Assembly: GCA_036563875.1 (NCBI GenBank)
Contig: DATCLO010000207.1
Coordinates: 62,001-126,000, forward strand
DNA length: 64,000 nt
Origin: ZC4RG29 sp036563875
Lineage (GTDB): Bacteria; Bacteroidota; Bacteroidia; Cytophagales; Cyclobacteriaceae
Reading direction: 5' to 3'
Position numbers and translations under genes: made by a program. Under the pieces are notes generated by a model. That model saw nothing but the letters and a program-made list of their open reading frames with translations. It made no database searches and was not told where the DNA came from. Numbering within the stretch: the stretch's first letter is position 1; each line of letters begins with the position of its first letter. Shown here piece by piece: positions 53,652-61,788 of this stretch.

Positions 53652-54437
53652 CTAGTTGATTTCGAAGTTCAGGGTACCCTTTTCCCCGGGTTTCCCATTC
53701 GGACCGTCGTAACCGCTGTCGCCTGTCTGACCATTTCGGTTCTTCGGTCCAAGTCCAGGAGCGCCTGCATAACCTCGGCGGCCTCCAAAGCCAAAGTGGC
53801 CGCCGGTGCTTCTGAAGGTCATCTGCTTGCTGACAAGGGCGCGAACATCAGGACATCGTGAGCAGTTGATCGTAAGCCTTCCGCCGTTACCTCCATTTCC
53901 GCCGGCGCCGCCATTTCCGCCGCTTCCGCCGTTGCCTCCATTACAGTGGAGAGTTCCAGGGCTTCCACCACCGCCGTGTCCACCATCACCGCCCCTGCCG
54001 CCTACACCTCCTGACAGGTCTACAAGTACGTGACCCGTGAGGTATAACTGCTCGAAGTAAAGAAAGAGGTTGTTGCCGTTGCCTCCGTCCAGTCCGCGAC
54101 CACCATCTCGCGCGTCAGCCCCATTGCGGCACGGCCCGGTAGCAGTGTCTCCGTTTTGGCCGTTCCTTCCCGGTGCGCCATCAATTCCGCGGCCGTCGAT
54201 TCGGCTGCCGCTTCCCATATAGGCGACCTGTGCGCGAATAAAATTGTCCCGCTTAAGGGGGTTAAGCTTGATGCAGGACGAGTCCATCATGATGAGTGTG
54301 TCTGCGACGATGATGTCTGATTCCTTCAACTCGTACACTTCATTAGGCTTAATGACGAGTGTACCCACCCTCACTTGCGCGGAGCCTGCTATGGATAGCA
54401 GCAACGCGCAGAGACACACCACTAAAAACTTACTCAT
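53652..54437 (-). CDS. Glycine-rich exported protein
   Basis: About 261 residues. ATG 54437 starts a signal peptide (FLVVCLCALLLSIAGSAQ). The N-terminal mature part is a short strand-rich region (VRVGTLVIKPNEVYEL). From about residue 95 the chain is dominated by Gly/Asn repeats, e.g. GGNGGSGGNGGAGGNGGNGG, with loops holding paired Cys (TGPCRNG, LHCNGG, INCSRCP). The end, GKPGEKGTLNFEIN, is collagen-like. There is no T9SS sorting tail. I know no function; a structural or surface-coat role is possible. A strong promoter lies four bases before the ATG. Confidence 0.75.
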   Translation of the reverse strand: MSKFLVVCLCALLLSIAGSAQVRVGTLVIKPNEVYELKESDIIVADTLIMMDSSCIKLNPLKRDNFIRAQVAYMGSGSRIDGRGIDGAPGRNGQNGDTATGPCRNGADARDGGRGLDGGNGNNLFLYFEQLYLTGHVLVDLSGGVGGRGGDGGHGGGGSPGTLHCNGGNGGSGGNGGAGGNGGNGGRLTINCSRCPDVRALVSKQMTFRSTGGHFGFGGRRGYAGAPGLGPKNRNGQTGDSGYDGPNGKPGEKGTLNFEIN

Positions 54438-54441
54438 TCCA

Positions 54442-54471
54442 CAAAAATAACCGGAACCCTGATTATACAAA
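54442..54471 (-). promoter_or_regulatory. Promoter of Gly-rich gene, predicted leaderless
   Basis: On the minus strand TTTG (complement of 54468-54471), 18 bases, then TATTTTTG (complement of 54442-54449). The -7 element ends four bases before the ATG at 54437, so the mRNA likely starts at the initiation codon. Confidence 0.65.
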
Positions 54472-54497
54472 AAATCGTGCCGCGCACCCGTGATTTC

Positions 54498-54531
54498 AAA
54501 AAAAAAGAGCGACACAAATCTCGTGTAGCTC
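54498..54531 (-). terminator. Rho-independent terminator after SPOR gene
   Basis: On the minus strand GAGCTACAC pairs with GTGTCGCTC (one mismatch, loop GAGATTT) and is followed by nine Ts. It lies just after the stop of the coiled-coil/SPOR gene and separates it from the Gly-rich promoter. Confidence 0.85.
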
Positions 54532-54559
54532 CTTTTCCTATTTCAATATCCTGAAGCGC

Positions 54560-55192
54560 TCATGATCCCGCGCCCTGCGGCCGATCTGAAACAACGCCTT
54601 CAAGTACATCTTTGATCTCTACGCGAGTGCCATCGCGATAGGGAACGATCCACGCATCTTTTACGCCCATTTCCCGCATGTATTTCTTGAAAGTATCTGC
54701 TTCCCAGTAATCCCGGAAAATACCGATGGTTAAACGTTGTCCGCCATCTTCGCTGAGTTCGCCTCCAAAATTGGGATTGTTCTGGAAGTACTTGGAAAGA
54801 TCCTTGTTCCTGAAAGCACCAATCTGCACTTTAAAGACAATCCCCTTCGAGAAATCCATGGGGTTAGGATTCTTGCTCATTTGTTCCAATTCAGCCCTTG
54901 CCGCGGACAGTTGGTTCTGCACCTGAGCCAGTTGGTTTTCCAAATCGGCAATGCGGGAATCCTTTGAGCTCATCGTCGATTGCAGTTGATTGACCCGCTG
55001 CGTCAGCGACGATACCTGTGTGTCGGCTGCCTGTTTGTCTTCTTCAAGTTGTTTCAGATTGGCAGGGTTGCGCGCGTATTCCTTAGCCTTTTTTTTCCAC
55101 TCCTTCTTCTCCTTCTTGGAGAGTTGGCTATAGCCTTCTGTCGATGCAAAAATCAGAGCCAGACAGAAGAGGAGGATGAGTTGCTTTTTCAT
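54560..55192 (-). CDS. Exported coiled-coil protein with SPOR-like domain
   Basis: A 210-residue exported protein. Signal peptide ending GYSQ, then a highly charged Lys/Glu region (SKKEKKEWKKKAKEYARN), a coiled coil (about 50-110, QVSSLTQRVNQLQSTMSS), and a C-terminal SPOR-like fold (VFKVQIGAFRNKDLSKYF and QRLTIGIFRDYWEADTFKKY). SPOR domains bind denuded glycan strands at the septum, but Bacteroidota relatives are uncharacterised. A strong terminator follows. The fumC gene is upstream, 53 bases away. Confidence 0.82.
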   Translation of the reverse strand: MKKQLILLFCLALIFASTEGYSQLSKKEKKEWKKKAKEYARNPANLKQLEEDKQAADTQVSSLTQRVNQLQSTMSSKDSRIADLENQLAQVQNQLSAARAELEQMSKNPNPMDFSKGIVFKVQIGAFRNKDLSKYFQNNPNFGGELSEDGGQRLTIGIFRDYWEADTFKKYMREMGVKDAWIVPYRDGTRVEIKDVLEGVVSDRPQGAGS

Positions 55193-55245
55193 TGATGTGG
55201 GTTACGTTCAAAAAATGAAGATAAAAGTAACAAAATATTTTGAAA

Positions 55246-56667
55246 TCAACCACTTGCCTTCCCGGCACCCACCTTCAGGTTGCCCACCATGTTCGCCGGC
55301 TGCACCCATTCATCGAACTGTTCCGGGGTCAAAAGACCGAGCTCCAGTGCGGCTTCGCGAAGCGTCTTATTCTCTTTGTGCGCCTTCTTGGCAATTCGCG
55401 CAGCGTTCTCGTATCCGATATGAGGATTTAATGCAGTTACAAGCATCAGGGAGTTTTCGAGGTGCCGGCGAATGACGGGTAGGTTAGGTTCGATACCTAC
55501 TGCACAATTGTTGCTGAAGGAAACGCATGCATCACCTATGAGTCGGGCCGACTGCAGCACGTTCGCGGCAATCAGGGGCTTAAACACATTGAGCTCAAAG
55601 TGACCATTGCTTCCACCAACGGACACTGCCACGTCGTTCCCTATGACCTGAGCGCAGACCATAGTCATCGCTTCGGGTTGTGTAGGATTGACCTTTCCTG
55701 GCATAATGGATGACCCGGGTTCGTTGTCGGGGATGATGATCTCGCCGATGCCACAGCGCGGTCCGGAACTCAGCATCCTGATGTCGTTCGCCACTTTCAT
55801 CAGCGATACCGCTGCGCGCTTCAAAGCTCCGGAGAGTTCCACCATAGCATCGTGAGCTGCCAGTGATTCGAATTTGTTCGGAGCCGTGATGAACGGATAG
55901 CCCGTCAGTTCGGCTATCTTTTTCGCTACAAGAACGTCATATCCGGTTGGTGCATTAAGCCCGGTACCGACAGCGGTACCTCCTAACGCAAGTTCCCGTA
56001 CACCTTCACGCGCTGACTCGATCGCGCGTATGGAATTGGCGAGTTGCTGCGCGTAGCCGGAAAACTCCTGCCCCAGCGTAAGCGGCGTCGCGTCCATGAA
56101 GTGTGTCCGGCCGGTCTTAACGATGTCATGAAATGCCCTGGCTTTTTCGGCCAGTGTTTGCTGAAGCAACTTCAACCCCGGCAATGTCACTTCCGTGACT
56201 TGTTTGTAGGCTGCAATGTGCATCGCCGTCGGGAATGTATCGTTGGAGGATTGCGACTTGTTAACGTCATCGTTGGGATGCAACACCTTCTTCTCATCCG
56301 CCAGCTTACCACCGTTCAATACGTGAGCGCGGTTTGCGATCACTTCGTTGACGTTCATGTTGCTCTGCGTTCCGGAGCCGGTTTGCCAGATCACCAAAGG
56401 AAACTCCTCGTCGAGCCGACCTTCCAGGATTTCATCACATACACGGCTGATCAATTTTGACTTTTCAGATGGCAACACGCCCAGTTCTTCGTTGGCCAGC
56501 GCTGCAGCTTTTTTCAGTATAGCGAATGCGTGAATGATCTCCACCGGCATGCTGGCGGGTGAACCGATACGAAAGTTGTTTCGGGACCGTTCGGTTTGCG
56601 CGCCCCAGTAGCGCGTGGCGGGCACTTTTACTTCGCCCATGGTGTCCCTTTCAATGCGGAATTCCAT
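55246..56667 (-). CDS. fumC: Fumarate hydratase class II
   Basis: Iron-independent fumarase of the TCA cycle, 473 residues. It carries TGSGTQSNMNVNEV, the HPNDDVNKSQSSND active-site segment, ALGGTAVGTGLNAP and the superfamily signature GSSIMPGKVNPTQPEA. Length is standard. The SPOR gene follows after 53 bases, and the PorE-like gene downstream of a terminator lies on the upstream side. Confidence 0.96.
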   Translation of the reverse strand: MEFRIERDTMGEVKVPATRYWGAQTERSRNNFRIGSPASMPVEIIHAFAILKKAAALANEELGVLPSEKSKLISRVCDEILEGRLDEEFPLVIWQTGSGTQSNMNVNEVIANRAHVLNGGKLADEKKVLHPNDDVNKSQSSNDTFPTAMHIAAYKQVTEVTLPGLKLLQQTLAEKARAFHDIVKTGRTHFMDATPLTLGQEFSGYAQQLANSIRAIESAREGVRELALGGTAVGTGLNAPTGYDVLVAKKIAELTGYPFITAPNKFESLAAHDAMVELSGALKRAAVSLMKVANDIRMLSSGPRCGIGEIIIPDNEPGSSIMPGKVNPTQPEAMTMVCAQVIGNDVAVSVGGSNGHFELNVFKPLIAANVLQSARLIGDACVSFSNNCAVGIEPNLPVIRRHLENSLMLVTALNPHIGYENAARIAKKAHKENKTLREAALELGLLTPEQFDEWVQPANMVGNLKVGAGKASG

Positions 56668-56698
56668 TGCTATTCGTTTAAATAAGGGTTCGCAAAAT

Positions 56699-56723
56699 AA
56701 AAAAGCCGGACCTACTCCGGCTT
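56699..56723 (-). terminator. Rho-independent terminator after PorE-like gene
   Basis: On the minus strand AAGCCGGA pairs with TCCGGCTT, followed by a T-run (complement of 56699-56704). It ends the PorE-like transcript ahead of fumC. Confidence 0.87.
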
Positions 56724-56744
56724 ATACTTAGGGCTAATTTTGGT

Positions 56745-58793
56745 TCAATCCCGGAAGTATTTATCCTCTTCATCCTGGTAGACTTCACCCGCTTCTTCCT
56801 GGATCGTCCGCGGCAGCACACCTACCTCCAGAATCTTGAATTCGGTTCGCCGGTTCTTTGCACGTCCTGCTGGATTGTCGGTGCCGTCCGGATTGGTATT
56901 GCGGGCGATGGGTTGCGTTTCACCATAGCCTTTAGCCGTCAGCCGGTCTGGCGATATGCCCTTGTTGATAAGGTACCGGACAGTGGATTCTGCACGGCGG
57001 CGAGACAGGTCGATGTTGTAGTCAAACGAACCAACACTGTCGGTGTGGGAACCCATTTCGATCTTGATCTCAGGGTTATCGATCAGCAGTTGGGCCAGCT
57101 TGTCAAGTTCCCTTGCAGCCTGCGGCTTGATGTCTGTGCTGTCAAATCCGAAGTAGATATTTTCGAGTACGAACTTCTCGTTGACTGCCTTGCGGTCGAG
57201 GATCATAATCGTATCCAGAGTGATGTTCGTCACCAGATCTTTTAATGTACTCGGATCAACACTCTTGCCCTTCATCGTCCACTCCTGTCGCTTGGTGAGG
57301 TATCCTTCGTTTTCAGCGACGAGGTTGTAATCTTCGTTTTCGTATACGCGGAAAAGGAATTTACCGTCATTGCCGGTGATATAATCCTGCATCGGTTCAC
57401 CCCGGGAATCGAGAAGCGTTACGCGGGTGTTTGGCAGGATCTGAAGGTTTTCGTCCTTGTCTTTAAAATACGTAACGCCCTGCAGCGCGTAGTTGATCAC
57501 CTTCAGATTGGGATCTTCATTCACGAACGTGTATATGTCGTCATCACCCTTGCCGCCTTCGCGATTAGAGGTGAAGAAACCACGATCGGCGCGGAACAGG
57601 AAGATGCCAAAGTCATCGCCCGTGCTGTTCATCGGCTGGCCGAGGTTTTCAATGACATTCTTGCCGTCGCGTCGGTTAACAACAAACAAGTCGAGACCAC
57701 CGTATCCCGGGTGTCCATCGGAAGAAAAGTAGAGACGTCCATCTTCGGATACGTACGGAAACATTTCGTTGCCCGGAGTGTTGATCTCGGGACCCAGGTT
57801 GCGGATGCGCGTGAACCTTCCACGCGAATCCATTTGAGCAGAGTACAGGTCTGTTCCTCCCTGAGCATTTTTGTCCTGACGATTGCTTGCGAAGTATAAA
57901 GTCCGACCGTCGGGACTGAAGGCCGGCGTGGAATCCCACCCGAAGTTGCGCTCAAGCTCGGTAGCGTTTTCTCCGCGATACTGCACGTTCACTGGCGCGT
58001 TGATCTTCTGCGGTTCAGACCACTCGCCATTGCGCCAGCGGACAAGATACAGGTCGACGTCTTCGCCGCCGTTTTTCTTGTTGGTGTTACCCTTTGCGAA
58101 CACCATGATGCGACCGTCTGGCGTGAAGGTTACACAACCCTCATTGCGAATTGGATCATTGATAGGTGAGGGAAGTGCCTGCACCGTTGCTACATCCACA
58201 TTGGCACCGCGGGTTGCGACCTTGTAAAGGTCAGAGTATGGAGTGCCTGTGGCTTCGTAAATTTTTCCGTTGCCCCGGTTGCTTGAAAAGTACAGTTCAT
58301 TGTTGAGGTACACCGGTGCATACTCAGCTGCAGGTGTATTGATCAACTCCAGATTCTTCACACGGTAGTAATTGGCACTGCCGTTGAGTTTCTCCAGGTA
58401 GGTCAATCCTTCGAGCTCAGCGCTTGCCCGTTCTTTTAGTGCCTGGGCGGTAGTGTTCTTTATCAGCTCATCAAGTTCACGACGTGCCTCCTGGTATTTG
58501 CCATTGGACTTGAGCGACTGAGCATAGTAAAATCTTACAGTGTCTCGATTGATGCCCCGCCCGCCGGCATTAGTGTAATAGCGTTCGGCGTCCTTAATCC
58601 GGTTTGACAATCGGTAGGACTCGGCGACCATATAATTATAGTAGCCGTTCTGGGGGTTGTCGGCGAGCAGCTTGGTATACAGGTCAATGGCAGTCTGGTA
58701 TTTGCCCAGCTGAAACGCCTTAGTAGCCTTTTTCTCCGTTCCGCACGCCATGACCAGCAGTGCAATAACGGGAAGGAGCGTAATGAGCCTCAT
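56745..58793 (-). CDS. OmpA-family lipoprotein with TPR, propeller and CRD-like domains (PorE-like)
   Basis: About 682 residues. ATG 58793 begins a lipoprotein signal (LLPVIALLVMAC), so the protein is probably tethered to the outer membrane. Domains in order: TPR-like helices (AFQLGKYQTAIDLYTKLL), a six-bladed WD40/PD40 propeller (PAFSPDGRTLYFASNR, FPYVSEDGRLYFSSDG), a carboxypeptidase-regulatory-like beta domain (about 465-530), and a C-terminal OmpA peptidoglycan-binding domain (GSHTDSVGSFDYNIDLSRRRA, AKGYGETQPI). This is the layout of PorE of the type IX secretion system, but Bacteroidota have many paralogues, so the link is only suggestive. A terminator follows. Confidence 0.88.
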   Translation of the reverse strand: MRLITLLPVIALLVMACGTEKKATKAFQLGKYQTAIDLYTKLLADNPQNGYYNYMVAESYRLSNRIKDAERYYTNAGGRGINRDTVRFYYAQSLKSNGKYQEARRELDELIKNTTAQALKERASAELEGLTYLEKLNGSANYYRVKNLELINTPAAEYAPVYLNNELYFSSNRGNGKIYEATGTPYSDLYKVATRGANVDVATVQALPSPINDPIRNEGCVTFTPDGRIMVFAKGNTNKKNGGEDVDLYLVRWRNGEWSEPQKINAPVNVQYRGENATELERNFGWDSTPAFSPDGRTLYFASNRQDKNAQGGTDLYSAQMDSRGRFTRIRNLGPEINTPGNEMFPYVSEDGRLYFSSDGHPGYGGLDLFVVNRRDGKNVIENLGQPMNSTGDDFGIFLFRADRGFFTSNREGGKGDDDIYTFVNEDPNLKVINYALQGVTYFKDKDENLQILPNTRVTLLDSRGEPMQDYITGNDGKFLFRVYENEDYNLVAENEGYLTKRQEWTMKGKSVDPSTLKDLVTNITLDTIMILDRKAVNEKFVLENIYFGFDSTDIKPQAARELDKLAQLLIDNPEIKIEMGSHTDSVGSFDYNIDLSRRRAESTVRYLINKGISPDRLTAKGYGETQPIARNTNPDGTDNPAGRAKNRRTEFKILEVGVLPRTIQEEAGEVYQDEEDKYFRD

Positions 58794-58813
58794 ATGCCGC
58801 AATGCCTTTTTAT

Positions 58814-58821
58814 CAAATCTA
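58814..58821 (-). promoter_or_regulatory. Candidate -7 element of PorE-like gene
   Basis: On the minus strand TAGATTTG matches TAnnTTTG, 20 bases before the ATG at 58793 and just past the preceding stop codon. It could let the gene be transcribed apart from the Fe-S genes. Confidence 0.45.
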
Positions 58822-58828
58822 ACAAAAT

Positions 58829-59341
58829 TTATCGGGCTACAGAGTCCGTCGGCCTGGGGTCCAGATAACGCTTTAGCCAGGTCGTTCCGGCGGGTACCTT
58901 CCACGACGACCGGAACTCGCCGACGGTCTTAGCCAAAGTATTGAACGTCAGGCTCTGGCTGTCCCATACGCCGTCACGATATTTTTGTTTGAGTTCTTCG
59001 AGTCTGATGACATTGATGCGACCGCTTGATTCAAATGGCACGCCCGTCCGGTCGAGAAAATCGAGACCTGTGGCCTCCTGGATTTGGCGCAGCGCCCCGA
59101 CAGACGAATCGATAGAGCATCCGCTTGGGCTGTGATGTGATTCATCCACAGCCAGGATCAGAAAACGGTCTTCCGCAAGGGTATATGATGCACGCAGTGG
59201 CACTCCATGGGCTGCCCATTCGGACGTAAACGCTCTTAATATTGAGTGCAGCACACTGTGATCCTCGGCGGAAAACTGCCGGTTCGCCATATAAATCCAC
59301 ACCCGGGCGTGATCGGGCAATTGATCGAATTCGATAAACAT
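58829..59341 (-). CDS. Conserved Bacteroidota protein (often mislabelled ABC transporter ATPase)
   Basis: A 170-residue cytoplasmic protein, mixed alpha-beta, starting FIEFDQLPDHARVWIYMANR. There is no Walker A motif, so the common database name ABC transporter ATPase is not supported. Conserved-looking spots are RVWIYMANRQFS, RFLILAVDES and CSIDSSVGALRQIQ (one Cys). ATG 59341 is chosen; a longer frame to 59470 overlaps the Fe-S gene. It follows the two Fe-S genes, an order I recall as common in Bacteroidota, so a shared pathway is plausible. Function unknown. Confidence 0.75.
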   Translation of the reverse strand: MFIEFDQLPDHARVWIYMANRQFSAEDHSVLHSILRAFTSEWAAHGVPLRASYTLAEDRFLILAVDESHHSPSGCSIDSSVGALRQIQEATGLDFLDRTGVPFESSGRINVIRLEELKQKYRDGVWDSQSLTFNTLAKTVGEFRSSWKVPAGTTWLKRYLDPRPTDSVAR

Positions 59342-59358
59342 GAGTGCAACTTCTAAGT

Positions 59359-60156
59359 TTACAAACCCTGCCGTTCGGCAATAAGTTCTGCGATATCCTT
59401 CACCGATACCTGGGACTCTTTCTCCCGGGCCTTCACCCCATCGCGCATCATGGTCATACAAAACGGACACGCAACGGCAATGGTATCAGCTCCGGTGTTG
59501 AGCGCTTCATCCGTGCGCTCTACATTAATGTCCTTTTTTCCGGGCTCGGGCTCCTTGAACATTTGTGCGCCGCCCGCACCACAACACAATCCTCTCGCAC
59601 GGCTCCGCTTCATTTCCACCAGATCAGCATCGAGTGCAGCAAGAACTCCGCGCGGCGCTTCGTACACCTGGTTCACCCTGCCCAGGTAACATGAATCGTG
59701 ATAGGTGATCCTCTTCCCCTTAAACGTCCCCCCTTCCTTCAACACAATACGTCCCTCATCAATGAGTCGTTGCAAAAATGTGGAATGATGCTCTACAGTA
59801 TAGTTGCCACCGAGTTGAGGGTACTCGTTCTTAATTGTGTTGAAGCAATGAGGACAAGTAGTTACGATCCTGCGAATGTTGTAACCGTTCAGGATCTGAA
59901 TGTTGTTGATCGCCTGGACCTGAAAGAGAAATTCATTGCCCGCACGCCGTGCCGGATCACCTGTGCAGGCTTCCTCAGTACCGAGCACAGCAAAGTCAAT
60001 CTTTAACGACTGCAGGATCCTGACAAACGCGCGCGTCACGCGCTTGCTGCGGTCGTCAAACGAGCCAGCGCATCCAACCCAAAACAAAACCTCGGGCGAC
60101 TTTCCCTGCGCGGCAAGTTCCGCCATTGTCGGTATCTTCTGTTCCTCTTGTTCCAC
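59359..60156 (-). CDS. CCG-domain Fe-S protein
   Basis: A 265-residue protein of the heterodisulfide-reductase-B/GlpC type with two Cys-rich CCG motifs. Visible clusters are VGCAGSFDD, TTCPHCFNTIK, HDSCYLGRVN, GLCCGAGGAQMF and VACPFCMTMM. Such domains bind a noncubane 4Fe-4S cluster and handle two-electron redox. GTG 60156 is the likely start; ATG 60126 would shorten the N-terminus. It is four bases after the membrane Fe-S gene, so the two probably form one complex. The electron donor and acceptor are unknown. Confidence 0.88.
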   Translation of the reverse strand: MEQEEQKIPTMAELAAQGKSPEVLFWVGCAGSFDDRSKRVTRAFVRILQSLKIDFAVLGTEEACTGDPARRAGNEFLFQVQAINNIQILNGYNIRRIVTTCPHCFNTIKNEYPQLGGNYTVEHHSTFLQRLIDEGRIVLKEGGTFKGKRITYHDSCYLGRVNQVYEAPRGVLAALDADLVEMKRSRARGLCCGAGGAQMFKEPEPGKKDINVERTDEALNTGADTIAVACPFCMTMMRDGVKAREKESQVSVKDIAELIAERQGL

Positions 60157-60160
60157 TGCG

Positions 60161-61486
60161 TTATTTCATTGCGTTCTGTTGTCCTTCGCTCGCCCAGTTG
60201 AATCGATCTGAAGGCGGAAATTTCCAGGGAGCAAAATTATTCTCAATATTTTGAAACATCGCGTTCCACGCTGCAGGCGCACCGGACTCCTCCATTGCCA
60301 CGTAGCGTCGGATATCGAGAATGATCTCCAGCGGATTGATCATTACAGGGCACGCCTCCACACACGCCTGACATGCGGTACATGCATTAATCTCTTCGCG
60401 TGTGATGTAGTCGCCAAAGAGTGATTTGCCATCGTCGAGACCAGGACCACCTTTTGCAAGACTTCTTGCTACATCTTCCATCCGATCGCGGGTGTCCATC
60501 ATGATCTTGCGGGGCGACAACGCCTTTCCTGTAATGTTCGCCGGACATTCATCCGTGCAGCGTCCACACTCTGTACAGGCGTATGCGCTCAACAGACTAA
60601 TTCGTGAAAGGTCGTTCACATCTTTCGCTCCGAAACGACCGGGCGCTCCCGTCTGTGGCGCATCGCCAAGGCCAAGCATAGCGCGAACCTCGTTTGTAAC
60701 GACCTCCATATTTTTCATTTGTCCGCGCGGCTTGAGCGGCGCAAAGTACGTGTTCGGAAAAGCGAGAACGATGTGAAGGTGTTTTGAGTACGTGATGTAA
60801 ATCGCGAAGCCGAGTATCCCGATGATGTGAAACCACCACGCAACGCGTTCCACTACAACGAGCGACGCTGCAGACATATCGGCAAACAGTGGCATCAGCA
60901 TGCTGCTGAAAAACAACGTGCCTGAGTCGGGATACGCTTCGGGCATGCGAGCTTGCAGCCATTGATCCGCCGCGTTCATCGTCAGGATCGCGATCATCAG
61001 GAGAATTTCTGCCGTGAGGATAAGGTTCGCATCAAGGCGGGGCCATGACGTCATCTCTCTTGACCAGAACCGTCGAATCTTTGCCACATTGCGGCGGAGC
61101 AAAAATATTGCACAGGATACGAGGACCGCTACGGCGAGGAATTCAAAGATGTTCATCAGCACAGGATACAAGCCGCCGACGTAGGGGGCGAATATCCGGT
61201 GCGTGCCTGCAATACCATCAACAACAAATTCCAGGATCTCGATGTTGATGACGAGAAAGCCCACGTAAACAAAAAAGTGGAGAATTGCCGGCCACGGTCT
61301 CTTGAACATTTTCTTCTGTCCAAAGGCGACAAGCAGCATGTTGCGCAAGCGTTCGCCTGGACGATCGCTCTGCAACTCACCCTGTCCCATCCGGATGTTC
61401 CGTGCAATGCCACGCGCCCGTCTCCAGACAATGTAAATCGTTGCAGCAAGGACAATCACAAACAGAATTTGCTGGACCGCGGCCAT
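60161..61486 (-). CDS. Membrane Fe-S protein, HdrD/DsrK-like
   Basis: A 441-residue inner-membrane protein. About five helices fill roughly residues 1-245, including a possible heme-binding membrane core. Then two 4Fe-4S motifs follow: CTECGRCTDECP and CTACQACVEACP. This resembles the fused membrane and ferredoxin subunits of HdrE/D, NarI-like or GlpC systems that pass electrons between the quinone pool and a CCG subunit. The CCG gene follows after four bases. It is transcribed away from the tRNA gene. Confidence 0.87.
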   Translation of the reverse strand: MAAVQQILFVIVLAATIYIVWRRARGIARNIRMGQGELQSDRPGERLRNMLLVAFGQKKMFKRPWPAILHFFVYVGFLVINIEILEFVVDGIAGTHRIFAPYVGGLYPVLMNIFEFLAVAVLVSCAIFLLRRNVAKIRRFWSREMTSWPRLDANLILTAEILLMIAILTMNAADQWLQARMPEAYPDSGTLFFSSMLMPLFADMSAASLVVVERVAWWFHIIGILGFAIYITYSKHLHIVLAFPNTYFAPLKPRGQMKNMEVVTNEVRAMLGLGDAPQTGAPGRFGAKDVNDLSRISLLSAYACTECGRCTDECPANITGKALSPRKIMMDTRDRMEDVARSLAKGGPGLDDGKSLFGDYITREEINACTACQACVEACPVMINPLEIILDIRRYVAMEESGAPAAWNAMFQNIENNFAPWKFPPSDRFNWASEGQQNAMK

Positions 61487-61504
61487 TGGGCTAACAAGTT
61501 AAAT

Positions 61505-61535
61505 TTTGCACGAAATATAAAATTATATACTTTTG
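61505..61535 (+). promoter_or_regulatory. Promoter of tRNA-Phe
   Basis: TTTG (61505-61508), 19 bases, then TACTTTTG (61528-61535): a full Bacteroidota promoter. The tRNA begins 31 bases after the -7 element. Confidence 0.7.
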
Positions 61536-61565
61536 GCCCCTATTCGCCCCGGCTGGCGCCGTATT

Positions 61566-61638
61566 GGTGATGTAGCTCAGTTGGTAGAGCAAAGGACTGA
61601 AAATCCTTGTGTCGGCGGTTCGATTCCGTCCATCACCA
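61566..61638 (+). tRNA. tRNA-Phe (anticodon GAA)
   Basis: A 73-base cloverleaf. The acceptor stem GGTGATG pairs with CATCACC (61631-61637), the D arm is GCTC/GAGC, the anticodon stem AAGGA/TCCTT encloses CTGAAAA with GAA at 61599-61601, and the T arm is GGCGG/CCGTC with loop TTCGATT. The discriminator is A and the CCA end is not encoded. Confidence 0.97.
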
Positions 61639-61652
61639 CAACTCCTGATTTC

Positions 61653-61695
61653 GCGGTTTCTCAAACCGCCGTATTCCGCCTTTCGGTATTTTTTT
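61653..61695 (+). terminator. Candidate terminator after tRNA-Phe
   Basis: GCGGTTT (61653-61659) pairs with AAACCGC (61663-61669) over a three-base loop, then after a further short stem the sequence ends in seven Ts (61689-61695). The T-run is 19 bases from the first hairpin, so efficiency is uncertain. Confidence 0.55.
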
Positions 61696-61788
61696 GCTAG
61701 CAAGTTCCCTCCGAAAGTTCAATTTTACCTTATTTAGCTAAAACTATCATTTTCTTTGTATCAGTTTTTTCGGCTTTAGTCGTCCTTG

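Noticed and set aside
53860..54010. Repetitive stretch resembling a tandem array or CRISPR
   Set aside because: The periodicity is explained by Gly/Asn codons in the glycine-rich protein; there are no exact repeats with unique spacers.
58829..59341. Naming this protein an ABC transporter ATPase
   Set aside because: No Walker A, signature or Walker B motif is present.
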